This document shows positions 7,936 to 15,562 of a stretch of DNA of 55,987 bases, piece after piece; position 1 is the first letter of the stretch; the number at the start of each line of letters is the position of its first letter. Source of the DNA: Planctomycetaceae bacterium (lineage in GTDB: Bacteria; Planctomycetota; Planctomycetia; Pirellulales; UBA1268); contig CANGGT010000003.1 in NCBI GenBank assembly GCA_947453375.1, positions 1-55,987 on the forward strand. Direction: 5' to 3'. A program made the position numbers and the translations under genes. Under the pieces are notes generated by a model that made no database searches, was not told the origin of the DNA, and saw nothing but the letters and a program-made list of their open reading frames with translations.

Positions 7936-9267
7936 ATGGACGGTACGGCGGGTCGCCGGTTTGCGGCGGCGGGATCGATGGCGATGTCGGCGGCTTGGGC
8001 GCCGAGTATGGCCTTGGCCTCTGCCCTGGGCTGGACGCTTCTCGGCGGGCCCGCGGTGGCCTGGCAGGGAGCGGCTCCGGCTGTGGCGCCCGCAACTCCC
8101 GCGGCCGCGGCGCCGGCCGCAGGAGGCGCTGCGCCCGCCGAGGGGGCTGTTGTCGAGGTCGATGTCGTCGAAGTGGCTGTCATCGAGGCCCCGCCGGCGC
8201 CGCCGGAGCTCGTCGAGGCGGTGAAGAAGGCGGAGCTTGCCACGATCGAAGCCTTCAACAAAGGGGACGCCGAGGCCCTCGCCGCGCTCTTCGCCGAGAA
8301 GGGGGAGCTCGTCGACGAGAATGGCAACGTCTTTGCCGGCCGCGAGCAAATCACCGGCCTTTTCAAGGCCTTTTTCGAGCGATTCCCCAAGGCCCAGCTC
8401 CAAATGGAGGTGACGGGGGTGCGGACCGTCGGCGAGAGCCTCGCGATCGAGGAGGGGGTGCGGTTGATCACCGTTCCCGACACCGACGTCGCCGCGCAGG
8501 TCCGGTATGCGGCTGTCCGCGACAAGGTGGGGGATTCGTGGCCGATCGCCTCCTACAGCGAGTTTGCCGACGATCCGCCGCCGACGCCGGCCGAGATGCT
8601 CTCCGCCGTGTCGTTCCTCGTCGGCGACTGGATCGACGAGAGCCCCGAGGGGAAGACCACGATCAGCTACCGCTGGGAGGATGAAGGAAATTTCCTCCTC
8701 GGCGACTACACCCTCGCCGTTGCCGGCATGCCCGAATCGCGGAGCCATCAGCGGATCGGCTGGGATCCGCTCGAGGGAGTGATCCGCAGTTGGACGTTCG
8801 ACTCCGACGGCGGCTACAGCACTGGCGAATGGGTACCGACGGAAGCCGGCTGGGTGATCAAGTCGGACGCCACGATGCCCGATGGCACGACCGGCTCGGC
8901 CACCGTGACGGTGACCCCGACCGACGGCGATCACTTCATCGTCCGCTCGAGCGACCGGATCATCGGCGGCGTCGACGAGCCGGAGTTTGAATTGACCGTG
9001 GCCCGCCGGCCGCCGCAGCCCGAAGCAGCGCTTCCGGGCAGCGAAGCGAAGCCAGCGGCTCCCCCGGCCGCTGAAGCGCCGAAGGCAAGTCCGGCGCCGG
9101 CAGTGCCCCCAGCCGCTGCGAAGCCGGCCGCTGGGCCCGCAACCCCGGCTGTCAAGATCGTGCCGGCCGCGCCGGCAGCCCCGGCCGCCGGCGTCAGGCC
9201 CGCGGTTCCCGGTGTGCCCGCCGTGCCGGCGACGCCGGTCGTCCCCGGCAAGCCGCTGGCGAAGTAA
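7936..9267 (+). CDS. Secreted NTF2-like (SgcJ/EcaC type) protein with lipocalin-like domain
   Basis: 443 residues from the ATG at 7936 (SD-like AGGGG just upstream; a longer frame to 7780 has no SD). Residues 1-45 form a long signal peptide or anchor. Residues about 95-200 match the SnoaL/NTF2-like SgcJ/EcaC family: AELATIEAFNKGDAEALAAL, FAEKGELVDENGNVFAGRE, then beta strands. Residues about 215-355 form a second beta-rich domain beginning SFLVGDWIDESPEG and containing SHQRIGWDPLEG, like small lipocalin-like (DUF1579-type) domains. The last 85 residues are an Ala/Pro-rich tail. No catalytic residues are evident, and such domains in planctomycetes are of unknown role. The following surface gene (9479) is on the same strand 211 bases later. 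Confidence 0.75.
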   Translation: MDGTAGRRFAAAGSMAMSAAWAPSMALASALGWTLLGGPAVAWQGAAPAVAPATPAAAAPAAGGAAPAEGAVVEVDVVEVAVIEAPPAPPELVEAVKKAELATIEAFNKGDAEALAALFAEKGELVDENGNVFAGREQITGLFKAFFERFPKAQLQMEVTGVRTVGESLAIEEGVRLITVPDTDVAAQVRYAAVRDKVGDSWPIASYSEFADDPPPTPAEMLSAVSFLVGDWIDESPEGKTTISYRWEDEGNFLLGDYTLAVAGMPESRSHQRIGWDPLEGVIRSWTFDSDGGYSTGEWVPTEAGWVIKSDATMPDGTTGSATVTVTPTDGDHFIVRSSDRIIGGVDEPEFELTVARRPPQPEAALPGSEAKPAAPPAAEAPKASPAPAVPPAAAKPAAGPATPAVKIVPAAPAAPAAGVRPAVPGVPAVPATPVVPGKPLAK

Positions 9268-9478
9268 GTCGTTGCCCGTGTGGCGTGGCCGGTGACCGTC
9301 GGTCGCCGGCTACGCCACGAGGTCGGCTCGAGGGAAGTGATTCGGCGCGACCGAACCAAATCCCCGCGAGTCACGAAGAGTTTCCCCGCTTGTCGCGTGG
9401 CCCTGCCGAGGGCTCCCGCGGCGCAACTTCCCCCGAATCATCCCGGGATTTCATCCCAACTTCAAAGGTGCCTTTCGA

Positions 9479-12400
9479 ATGCGCGCGATGCTTGCGTGTG
9501 CCTGTGCGGTGCTCCTCGTGGCGGCGATCCCGCTCGTGGTCGAAGGCGGGCCGCCGATGGGGAGAGTGGGGGGGGGCGGTGCCCGTTCGGCCGCTCCCGC
9601 GGGCCGGCCGCAGATGTCGCGGCCTGCTCCGCAGATGCAGCGGCCGCAGATGAACATGCAGCGACCCAACATGGGCCAGCAGATGTCGCGGCCTGCTCCG
9701 CAGATGCAGCGGCCACAGATGAACATGCAGCGGCCCAACATGGGGCAGCAGATGTCGCGGCCTGCTCCGCAGATGCAGCGGCCACAGATGCCGCAGATGT
9801 CGCGGCCGAGCCCGCAGATGAACATGCAGCGGCCGAACATGGGGCAGGCGATGAATCGCCCGGCCCCCGGCGGCATGCAGGGCATGCAAGGGATGCAGCG
9901 CCCCGCCGCGCAGCCCAACTTCCAACGCCCTGGCATGGGGACGAACATGGCCCGCCCCTCGTTTCCGAGCGCCGCCAACCGTCCGGCCCCGCAGATCGGC
10001 CAACTCGGTGGCGGGGTCAGCCGGCCTGGCATGGGCGGCGTCGGCGGCGCCGGCATGACGCGGCCTTCCCCGCAGCCGGGGAATCTCGGCGGCCTCACGC
10101 GCCCCTCGCCCCAGCCTGGGAATCTCGGCGGCGGGAATCGGCCCGGTGGTCTGGGTGGGGGCGCTTCCGGATTGCCGGGCCAGCTCGGTGGGCGCCCGGG
10201 TGGGCTTGGCGGTGCGACGACGCTTCCCGGCCAGCTTGGCGGCGGCTCGGCGAGCCGTCCCGGTGGCGGCTTTGCCAATCGGCCCGCTCCGTCGTTCCGC
10301 CCCGGCCAGATCGGTGGCGCCGGGCAAGGAGCCGGTGGCCTGGGGGGCAATCGACCCGGTGGGCTCGGCGGAGCGACGACGCTGCCTGGGCAGATCGGCC
10401 CTGGGGCCGGTGGGAATCGTCCCGGCGGACTCGGCGGTGGGAATGGCCCCGGCGGCGCGACAACCCTTCCAGGGCAGATCGGTGGCGGCAATCGTCCCGG
10501 TGGGATTGGCGGCGGTGGTCTCGGCGGGGGCAATCGGCCGAGCCTGGGGGGGATCTCGACGAAGCCCTCTTTCCCGCAGCCCGGCGGCGGCGTTGGCCCC
10601 AATCGACCCGGTCCCGGTGGCGCGACGACGCTCCCCGGCCAGATCGGTGGCGGTGGGAATCGCCCTGGCGGAATCGGCGGCGGCAATCGTCCAACCGGCC
10701 CCGGCGGCGCGACGACGCTTCCCGGCCAGATCGGCGGCGGCAATCGACCCGGCGGAATTGGCGGCGGCAATCGTCCGACCGGCCCCGGCGGTGTGACGAC
10801 GCTCCCCGGTCAGGTCGGTGGTGGTGGGAATCGCCCTGGCGGAATCGGCGGCGGCAATCGTCCGGGGATCGGCGGCAATCGTCCCGGTGAAGGAGGCTTG
10901 GGTGGCGGCGGGAATCGCCCCGGCATCGGTGGCGGCAATCGCCCGAACGATCCGAACCAGATTGGCACCACCAAGCCCTGGCCACCCGGTGGCCGGCCCG
11001 GCGAAGGGGGCTGGAATCAGGGGGGGCGTCCCGGCATCGGTGGCAACCGGCCAGGTGGCTGGAATGGCAACCGGCCTGGGGAGTGGAATGGGAATCGGCC
11101 CGGCGAGTGGAACGGCAACCGGCCGAACTGGAACAACCGCCCCGGCTACAACGGCAACAACAACAACATCGGGAACAACGTCAACAACAACAACTTCAAC
11201 AACTACGGCGGTGGTGGTTGGGGGGGCGGCTACGGCGGCGGCTACTACGGTGGTGGCTACAACAACGGTTGGAACAACGGCTGGAGCAACTGGGGCGCGT
11301 TTGGCGTCGGCGCCGGCGTCGGGGCCCTGGCCGGATGGGGCCTTGGCAATTCGTGGGGCTATGGTGGCTACGGCGGATACGGCGGTGGCTACGGCGGCTA
11401 TGCCAACGCCTGGAACACCGGCTACGTCAATCCCTACTACGACAACTGGTACAACGGCTGCTGGGGAAATGGGTGGGCCTCGCCGGTCGCTTTCGGCGCG
11501 GCGACGCTCGGGATGTCGTCGATGGTCAGCTCGTGGGGGCTGGGCTCGAGTTCACTCGGGTATGCCACCACCTACGCCAATCCCTATTACGCCGCCGAGA
11601 CGGCGACGGTGGCGTCGGCCTCCCCCTACGACTACTCCCAGCCGATCGTCGTGAACAACTACATCACGAGCGACGGCGGGAATGCCACGAACTCCGCGCA
11701 AGGGGGCGACGGTCAAGGGGGCGACGGCGGGGCCGGCACGGCCGCGGCCCAGGTCACCCCGGCTCAGGCCGCGGCCAATAAGGCCCTCGACGAGGCGCTT
11801 GGGAAGTTCAAGCAGGGGGATTATCCAGGCTCCCTTGCGAGCATCGATTCTGCGGTGAAGTCATCGCCCAGCGACACCGTGCTCCATGAGGTGCGGGCGC
11901 TTGCGCTCTTTGCGCTCGGGCGCTACACGGAAGCGGCGGCGACGCTCAATGCGATTCTCGCCGTGGCGCCGGGGATGGACTGGACGACGATGAGCGGGCT
12001 CTATGGCTCCGTCGACACCTACACCGGTCAGCTGCGGAAGCTCGAAGACTTCTGCCGCTCGAATCCCGGCAGTGCTGCTGGGCACTTTGTCTTGGCCTAT
12101 CACTACCTCGTCGGCGGCCATGCCGATCTTGCTGCGGAAGCGCTGAAGGTGGTGGTGGCGAAGCAGCCGGGCGACGTCGTCTCCAAGCGATTGCTTGAAT
12201 CGCTCGAGCCGCCGGCGGCGCCGAAGGCGGAGGAGCTTGCCGCTCCGGCGGAGGCTCCCAAGCCGGCCGCCGTGCCGGCTGCGAATCAGCCAGCGGCTCA
12301 ACCGCCTGCCGAGGCACCTGCCGAGGCCGAGCCGGCCGGCCCGGAGACTGATCTCGTCGGCACCTGGAAGGCCACCGAAGGGAAAAACTCCGTCACCCTC

Positions 12401-12628
12401 ACGATCGGCGAGGATTCGTCTTTCACCTGGAAGGCAGAGCCGGAAGGAAAGCCGGCGATCGAGCTGAAGGGAACGCTCGACAGCAACGCCGATCAGATTG
12501 CCCTCCAGACGGAGGCCCAGGGAACGATGGTCGCCAACGTGCAGTCGAAGGGACCGGATGCTTTCAACTTCCTCGTCGAAGGGGCCCCGAAGGACGCCAA
12601 GCCGCTCCAGTTCGCCAGGCAGAAATAA
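9479..12628 (+). CDS. Giant Gly/Met/Asn-rich secreted protein with TPR domain
   Basis: 1049 residues; no named family. Signal peptide: MRAMLACACAVLLVAAIPLV. The rest is a mosaic: (1) residues 45-125, 23-residue tandem repeats rich in Met/Gln/Pro (RPAPQMQRPQMNMQRPNMGQ), encoded by 69-bp DNA repeats; (2) residues 180-540, GGNRPGGIGGG and GGATTLPGQIGG repeats; (3) residues 550-700, an Asn/Gly/Tyr/Trp-rich segment (NNNNIGNNVNNNN, GGGYGGGYYGGGY); (4) residues about 755-905, helical TPR-like repeats (FKQGDYPGSLASIDSAV, ALGRYTEAAATLNAIL); (5) an Ala/Pro linker and, from about 957, a small beta domain starting DLVGTWKATEGKNSVTLTIG. It looks like an extracellular scaffold or matrix protein with a protein-binding TPR module (inference). 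It ends in a clear terminator. Confidence 0.8.
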   Translation: MRAMLACACAVLLVAAIPLVVEGGPPMGRVGGGGARSAAPAGRPQMSRPAPQMQRPQMNMQRPNMGQQMSRPAPQMQRPQMNMQRPNMGQQMSRPAPQMQRPQMPQMSRPSPQMNMQRPNMGQAMNRPAPGGMQGMQGMQRPAAQPNFQRPGMGTNMARPSFPSAANRPAPQIGQLGGGVSRPGMGGVGGAGMTRPSPQPGNLGGLTRPSPQPGNLGGGNRPGGLGGGASGLPGQLGGRPGGLGGATTLPGQLGGGSASRPGGGFANRPAPSFRPGQIGGAGQGAGGLGGNRPGGLGGATTLPGQIGPGAGGNRPGGLGGGNGPGGATTLPGQIGGGNRPGGIGGGGLGGGNRPSLGGISTKPSFPQPGGGVGPNRPGPGGATTLPGQIGGGGNRPGGIGGGNRPTGPGGATTLPGQIGGGNRPGGIGGGNRPTGPGGVTTLPGQVGGGGNRPGGIGGGNRPGIGGNRPGEGGLGGGGNRPGIGGGNRPNDPNQIGTTKPWPPGGRPGEGGWNQGGRPGIGGNRPGGWNGNRPGEWNGNRPGEWNGNRPNWNNRPGYNGNNNNIGNNVNNNNFNNYGGGGWGGGYGGGYYGGGYNNGWNNGWSNWGAFGVGAGVGALAGWGLGNSWGYGGYGGYGGGYGGYANAWNTGYVNPYYDNWYNGCWGNGWASPVAFGAATLGMSSMVSSWGLGSSSLGYATTYANPYYAAETATVASASPYDYSQPIVVNNYITSDGGNATNSAQGGDGQGGDGGAGTAAAQVTPAQAAANKALDEALGKFKQGDYPGSLASIDSAVKSSPSDTVLHEVRALALFALGRYTEAAATLNAILAVAPGMDWTTMSGLYGSVDTYTGQLRKLEDFCRSNPGSAAGHFVLAYHYLVGGHADLAAEALKVVVAKQPGDVVSKRLLESLEPPAAPKAEELAAPAEAPKPAAVPAANQPAAQPPAEAPAEAEPAGPETDLVGTWKATEGKNSVTLTIGEDSSFTWKAEPEGKPAIELKGTLDSNADQIALQTEAQGTMVANVQSKGPDAFNFLVEGAPKDAKPLQFARQK
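9611..9793 (+). repeat. 69-bp in-gene tandem repeat, about 2.6 copies
   Basis: CAGATGTCGCGGCCTGCTCC recurs at 9611, 9680 and 9749, an exact 69-base period encoding 23 residues. The few differences between copies are mostly synonymous, which suggests recent duplication or gene conversion. Confidence 0.85.
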
Positions 12629-12660
12629 ACAGGGGGCACCTCCAGTCCCAACCGGCCCTC

Positions 12661-12708
12661 AAAGCCCCTGCCGGATCACTCTAAATGGGGGTGTCGGCAG
12701 GGGTTTTT
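12661..12708 (+). terminator. Terminator of the Gly-rich TPR gene
   Basis: Stem AAAGCCCCTGCCG (12661-12673) pairs with CGGCAGGGGTTT (12695 onward), and the T run continues to 12708. It begins 33 bases after the stop codon. Confidence 0.75.
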
Positions 12709-12792
12709 GGTAGGCCGGGAGGCTTGGGATGTTTGGGTGACCTTGGGCCCCGGGACGGGAAATCAAGATTCTGTGAGTTTAAGGCGAACTGT

Positions 12793-12821
12793 TTGACACG
12801 TCCGGCGATCTCGCATACTTT
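12793..12821 (+). promoter_or_regulatory. Strong sigma-70 type promoter of the PEP-CTERM gene
   Basis: TTGACA at 12793-12798, a 17-base spacer and TACTTT at 12816-12821. The -35 box is perfect and the -10 box is a good match. The predicted leader is about 78 bases. Confidence 0.65.
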
Positions 12822-12906
12822 GCTCCATGTCAGGGCAGGTTTCTGTTGATAGTTTTGATGGAACAAATCTGATTCCAGCGTTTTTTCACCCCAAAAGGGA
12901 TTTTGC

Positions 12907-14205
12907 ATGAAACTCAAGTTCGCTTTTGCACGGAAGGTTGCAGTCGGCCTCATCGCCGTCGGCTCCCTTGCGTGCCTCGCGACTGACACGTTTGCGGCCA
13001 ACCGCACGTGGACGTCGTCGAGCATTTCGGCCTCTTCTTACCGGCAAAAGTGGGGCACCGCCTTCACCAGCAACTGGGCTGGCAACACGGTTCCCACGAC
13101 TGCAGACGTCGCCACCTTTGGCACGAACGCCTTCAATCAGTACGGCGTTCAGGTTCAGGCTGGCACGCAGGTTGGTGGTGTCCGGTTCAACAACACCGGA
13201 ACCAACAGCTACGTCATCAGTGCGTCCACCCTTGGCCTCGGTGCCCAGGGCATCAACAACCAGTCTGGCAGGCAGCAGACGTTTGGTGCGGCTCTCAGCC
13301 TCCTTGCCAACCAGACTTGGTCTGGCGGGTCGGGTGCGAGGATCGTGACCAACAACGTTGAGCTCAATGGAACTCAACTCACGACGTCGACCGACATTGT
13401 CATCAACACGCTTCAGAACACCCCCAGCACCCTCTCGACGGTCACCGTTGCCGGTGGCAATCTTGATGTTGTCGGTGGTGGTCCCAATGAGTACATCAAT
13501 TTCGCCGTGACCTCGGGAAACCTCACGACCTCCGATCCGGGCCAGGGTGCCGGGTTTGATTCGTCGGCGAGCAACCTCGCTGTGAGTGGCTCGGGCACCT
13601 TCAACAATTCCAAGGTTGGTGGCCCCGTCGGGGATACCAACTGGAACTTGGTGACGATGTCCGGCGGTACGATCGACCTGCAGGGTGCCGGTGCCAACCT
13701 GATCACCAACGGCTACACGCAGACCGGTGGTATGATCAAGCAGTACGTCGGTTACGACGCAGGCGGCGGTGGTGCCTTCAGTTCGGCCGTTCAGGCCACG
13801 AACGGTGCTGGCGCTGCGACTGGACCGCTGTCGTACGATGGCACGCTCGATATCGATTTCTCGGGCGCTGGCTCGAACTCCTTCGCCTTCGGCACGACCT
13901 GGAGTCTCTTCCAGGGCGTGAACGCCGGCGGGGCAGCTGCGTCGAACTTCTCGACGGCGCTGCTTGATAACGTCGATCCCTCTAGCCCCTACTACGGGCT
14001 GAGCTTCACTCGTTACGGCACGGAGTGGTTCACCGGCCCTGCCACCGACGGCACGTGGCTCGTGTTCCAGGCCCAGACCGGCAACCTCGTCGTGGTGCCC
14101 GAGCCCTCGACGATCGTCTTCGCCGGCCTCGGCGTTGCGATGTCTGGCTGGACGATGTGGAAGAAGCGTCGCCTCAGCAAGCTCCTTGCTGCCAAGGTTG
14201 GCTGA
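12907..14205 (+). CDS. PEP-CTERM sorting-domain surface protein
   Basis: 432 residues from the ATG at 12907 (AAGGGA upstream). The signal peptide covers about residues 1-31 (VAVGLIAVGSLACLATDTF). The body is beta-rich, low in charge and full of Asn/Thr/Gly/Ser, with passenger-like repeats (FNNTGTNSYVIS, NLAVSGSGTFNNSKVGG). The C-terminus is a textbook PEP-CTERM signal: VPEPSTIVFAGLGVAMSG, then a TM and a basic tail KKRRLSK. By family knowledge, exosortase (EpsH/XrtA) recognises this signal and processes the protein during export, usually linked to an exopolysaccharide matrix; no exosortase gene is in the window. Codon choice is less GC-biased than in its neighbours. With its own strong promoter and terminator, it is probably an abundant monocistronic product. 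Confidence 0.9.
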   Translation: MKLKFAFARKVAVGLIAVGSLACLATDTFAANRTWTSSSISASSYRQKWGTAFTSNWAGNTVPTTADVATFGTNAFNQYGVQVQAGTQVGGVRFNNTGTNSYVISASTLGLGAQGINNQSGRQQTFGAALSLLANQTWSGGSGARIVTNNVELNGTQLTTSTDIVINTLQNTPSTLSTVTVAGGNLDVVGGGPNEYINFAVTSGNLTTSDPGQGAGFDSSASNLAVSGSGTFNNSKVGGPVGDTNWNLVTMSGGTIDLQGAGANLITNGYTQTGGMIKQYVGYDAGGGGAFSSAVQATNGAGAATGPLSYDGTLDIDFSGAGSNSFAFGTTWSLFQGVNAGGAAASNFSTALLDNVDPSSPYYGLSFTRYGTEWFTGPATDGTWLVFQAQTGNLVVVPEPSTIVFAGLGVAMSGWTMWKKRRLSKLLAAKVG

Positions 14206-14262
14206 TTCCATTCCCTTTTGGGTGAATAATCTGGCCTGACACCAGACGAGTGTTTTCAAAAT

Positions 14263-14301
14263 CCTGCGGCGGGCGCTTCGGTGCCCGCCGCAGGTTTTTT
14301 T
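14263..14301 (+). terminator. Strong terminator of the PEP-CTERM gene
   Basis: A perfect 12-bp stem CCTGCGGCGGGC/GCCCGCCGCAGG, loop GCTTCGGT, and seven T residues (14295-14301). Confidence 0.95.
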
Positions 14302-14420
14302 ATGCGCGGTTGGCAGCGGCCGCGTGGGAGACGGGTGTGGCGCAGCCACTGGGAGGCAGAGCCAGGCTCTGATTCCTCGACGCTGCATCTCGATCCCGCC
14401 TGCGGGCCTGGAGCAGAGCT

Positions 14421-14864
14421 TCAGGAGGCGGCGTGGCGGTGGAGCAACTCCGCCGGGATGACGTCGAGGGCCGATTCGTGCGTGGCTGCAAGGACCACCG
14501 GCGGGGCATGGCCCGCGCGGGCGGCTTCGAGCCAGCGGAGGGCGCAGAGGCACCAGCGATCGCCGACAACGAGCCCAGGGAAGCCCCACTGCGGCTGCGG
14601 CGTGACGAGATCATTGCCGACCGAGACCGTGAAGGCGAGGAAGTCGGCGGTCATCACGGCGCAGACGGTGTGGGCCCCCGGGTCGGAGGCGACCGATCGG
14701 CAGCAGCCGTCGCGGAGGAAGCCCGTCAGCGGCGCGTGGGAGCAGGCCACGAGCGCCTCCCCGAGAACGTTGCGATCGGGGGAGCGTTCGGCGGCGGCCG
14801 GAGGGCGGTCGAAGGCGATCATCGGTGGCGAGGCCAAAGGGGGCTCGGGCGCGGGGCGTTCCAT
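14421..14864 (-). CDS. DUF2237 family protein
   Basis: About 147 residues, small cytoplasmic protein of unknown function. Family hallmarks are clear: NVLGEALVACSHAPLTGFLR, DGCCRS, GAHTVCAVMTADFLAF, GNDLVTPQPQWGFPGL and GDRWCLCALRWLEA with conserved Cys residues, then PPVVLAATHESAL. The long upstream frame (to 15002) runs into the miaE start and is not supported. The exact start is uncertain (ATG at 14864 or 14822; neither has a clear SD). Divergent from miaE. The conserved CC and CxC Cys pairs suggest metal or redox chemistry (inference). Confidence 0.85.
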   Translation of the reverse strand: MERPAPEPPLASPPMIAFDRPPAAAERSPDRNVLGEALVACSHAPLTGFLRDGCCRSVASDPGAHTVCAVMTADFLAFTVSVGNDLVTPQPQWGFPGLVVGDRWCLCALRWLEAARAGHAPPVVLAATHESALDVIPAELLHRHAAS

Positions 14865-14977
14865 CGGCGATGGAGCGCCCGTCAGGGCTATGATGCACCC
14901 AAAGCCTGCCGGCGGGCAAGCCGCGGGAGTTGGCGTGGGATCGCAGCGGGATAAATGGCTTCGGCCGGAGGTTAGCG

Positions 14978-15553
14978 ATGCTTTCTTTGGAGGAGCCGAC
15001 ATCGAAACGCTGGCTGGCGCAGGTGGAGGGGCATCTCGGCGAGCTCCTCATCGATCACGCCCACTGCGAGAAGAAGGCAGCTGGCGTGGCGATGAATCTC
15101 CTCTTCTCGTATGTCGATTGCGTGCCTGTGGCGCGGGCGATGACGGAGATCGTCGAGGAGGAGCTGCAACACTTTCGGATGGTGCTCGATCTCCTCGATC
15201 GCCGTGGGATTCCCTTCCGCAAGCTCTCCCCCTCGGGCTACGGCGCCAGGCTCCATGCGCTCGTGCGCCGGGAGGAGCCGGCTCGGGCCGTCGATCGGCT
15301 CCTCGTGGCGGGGCTCATTGAGGCCCGCAGCTGCGAGCGTTTTGCCCTCCTCCGCGACCATGTCGCCGATACCGAGCTCCGCGACTTCTGGGGAGGCTTG
15401 TTTGAGTCGGAGGCCCGCCATCACGCCACCTATGTGCGCTTGGCGAAGGAATTCATGGGGGAAGCGGAGGTGGTGGCCCGGCTGCGGGAGCTTGCCGCCG
15501 CCGAGGCGGCCATCGTGGCCGAGGGAGAATCGCAGCCGCGGATGCACTCCTGA
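14978..15553 (+). CDS. tRNA-(ms2io6A)-hydroxylase MiaE
   Basis: Diiron monooxygenase hydroxylating the isopentenyl group of ms2i6A37 in tRNA. 191 residues from the ATG at 14978, chosen because GGAGG sits at 14967-14971; the longer frame to 14930 lacks an SD and conserved sequence. Ferritin-like helices carry the iron ligands: LIDHAHCEKKAAG (E, H), VEEELQHFRMVLDLL (E, H), GLIEARSCERF (E) and FESEARHHATYVRLA (E, H). The gene lies 9 bases before the P-type ATPase gene and is probably co-transcribed with it. O2-dependent, so an aerobic life style is implied. Confidence 0.92.
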   Translation: MLSLEEPTSKRWLAQVEGHLGELLIDHAHCEKKAAGVAMNLLFSYVDCVPVARAMTEIVEEELQHFRMVLDLLDRRGIPFRKLSPSGYGARLHALVRREEPARAVDRLLVAGLIEARSCERFALLRDHVADTELRDFWGGLFESEARHHATYVRLAKEFMGEAEVVARLRELAAAEAAIVAEGESQPRMHS

Positions 15554-15562
15554 GAAAGTACG

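Noticed and set aside
9280..10890. 536-codon plus-strand frame overlapping the Gly-rich protein gene
   Set aside because: Arg/Trp/Ser/Asp-rich out-of-frame translation of the repeats, without a signal peptide or a recognised motif.
14865..15002. N-terminal extension of the DUF2237 protein
   Set aside because: It overlaps the SD and start of miaE and has no family similarity; the conserved region starts near NVLGEALVACS.
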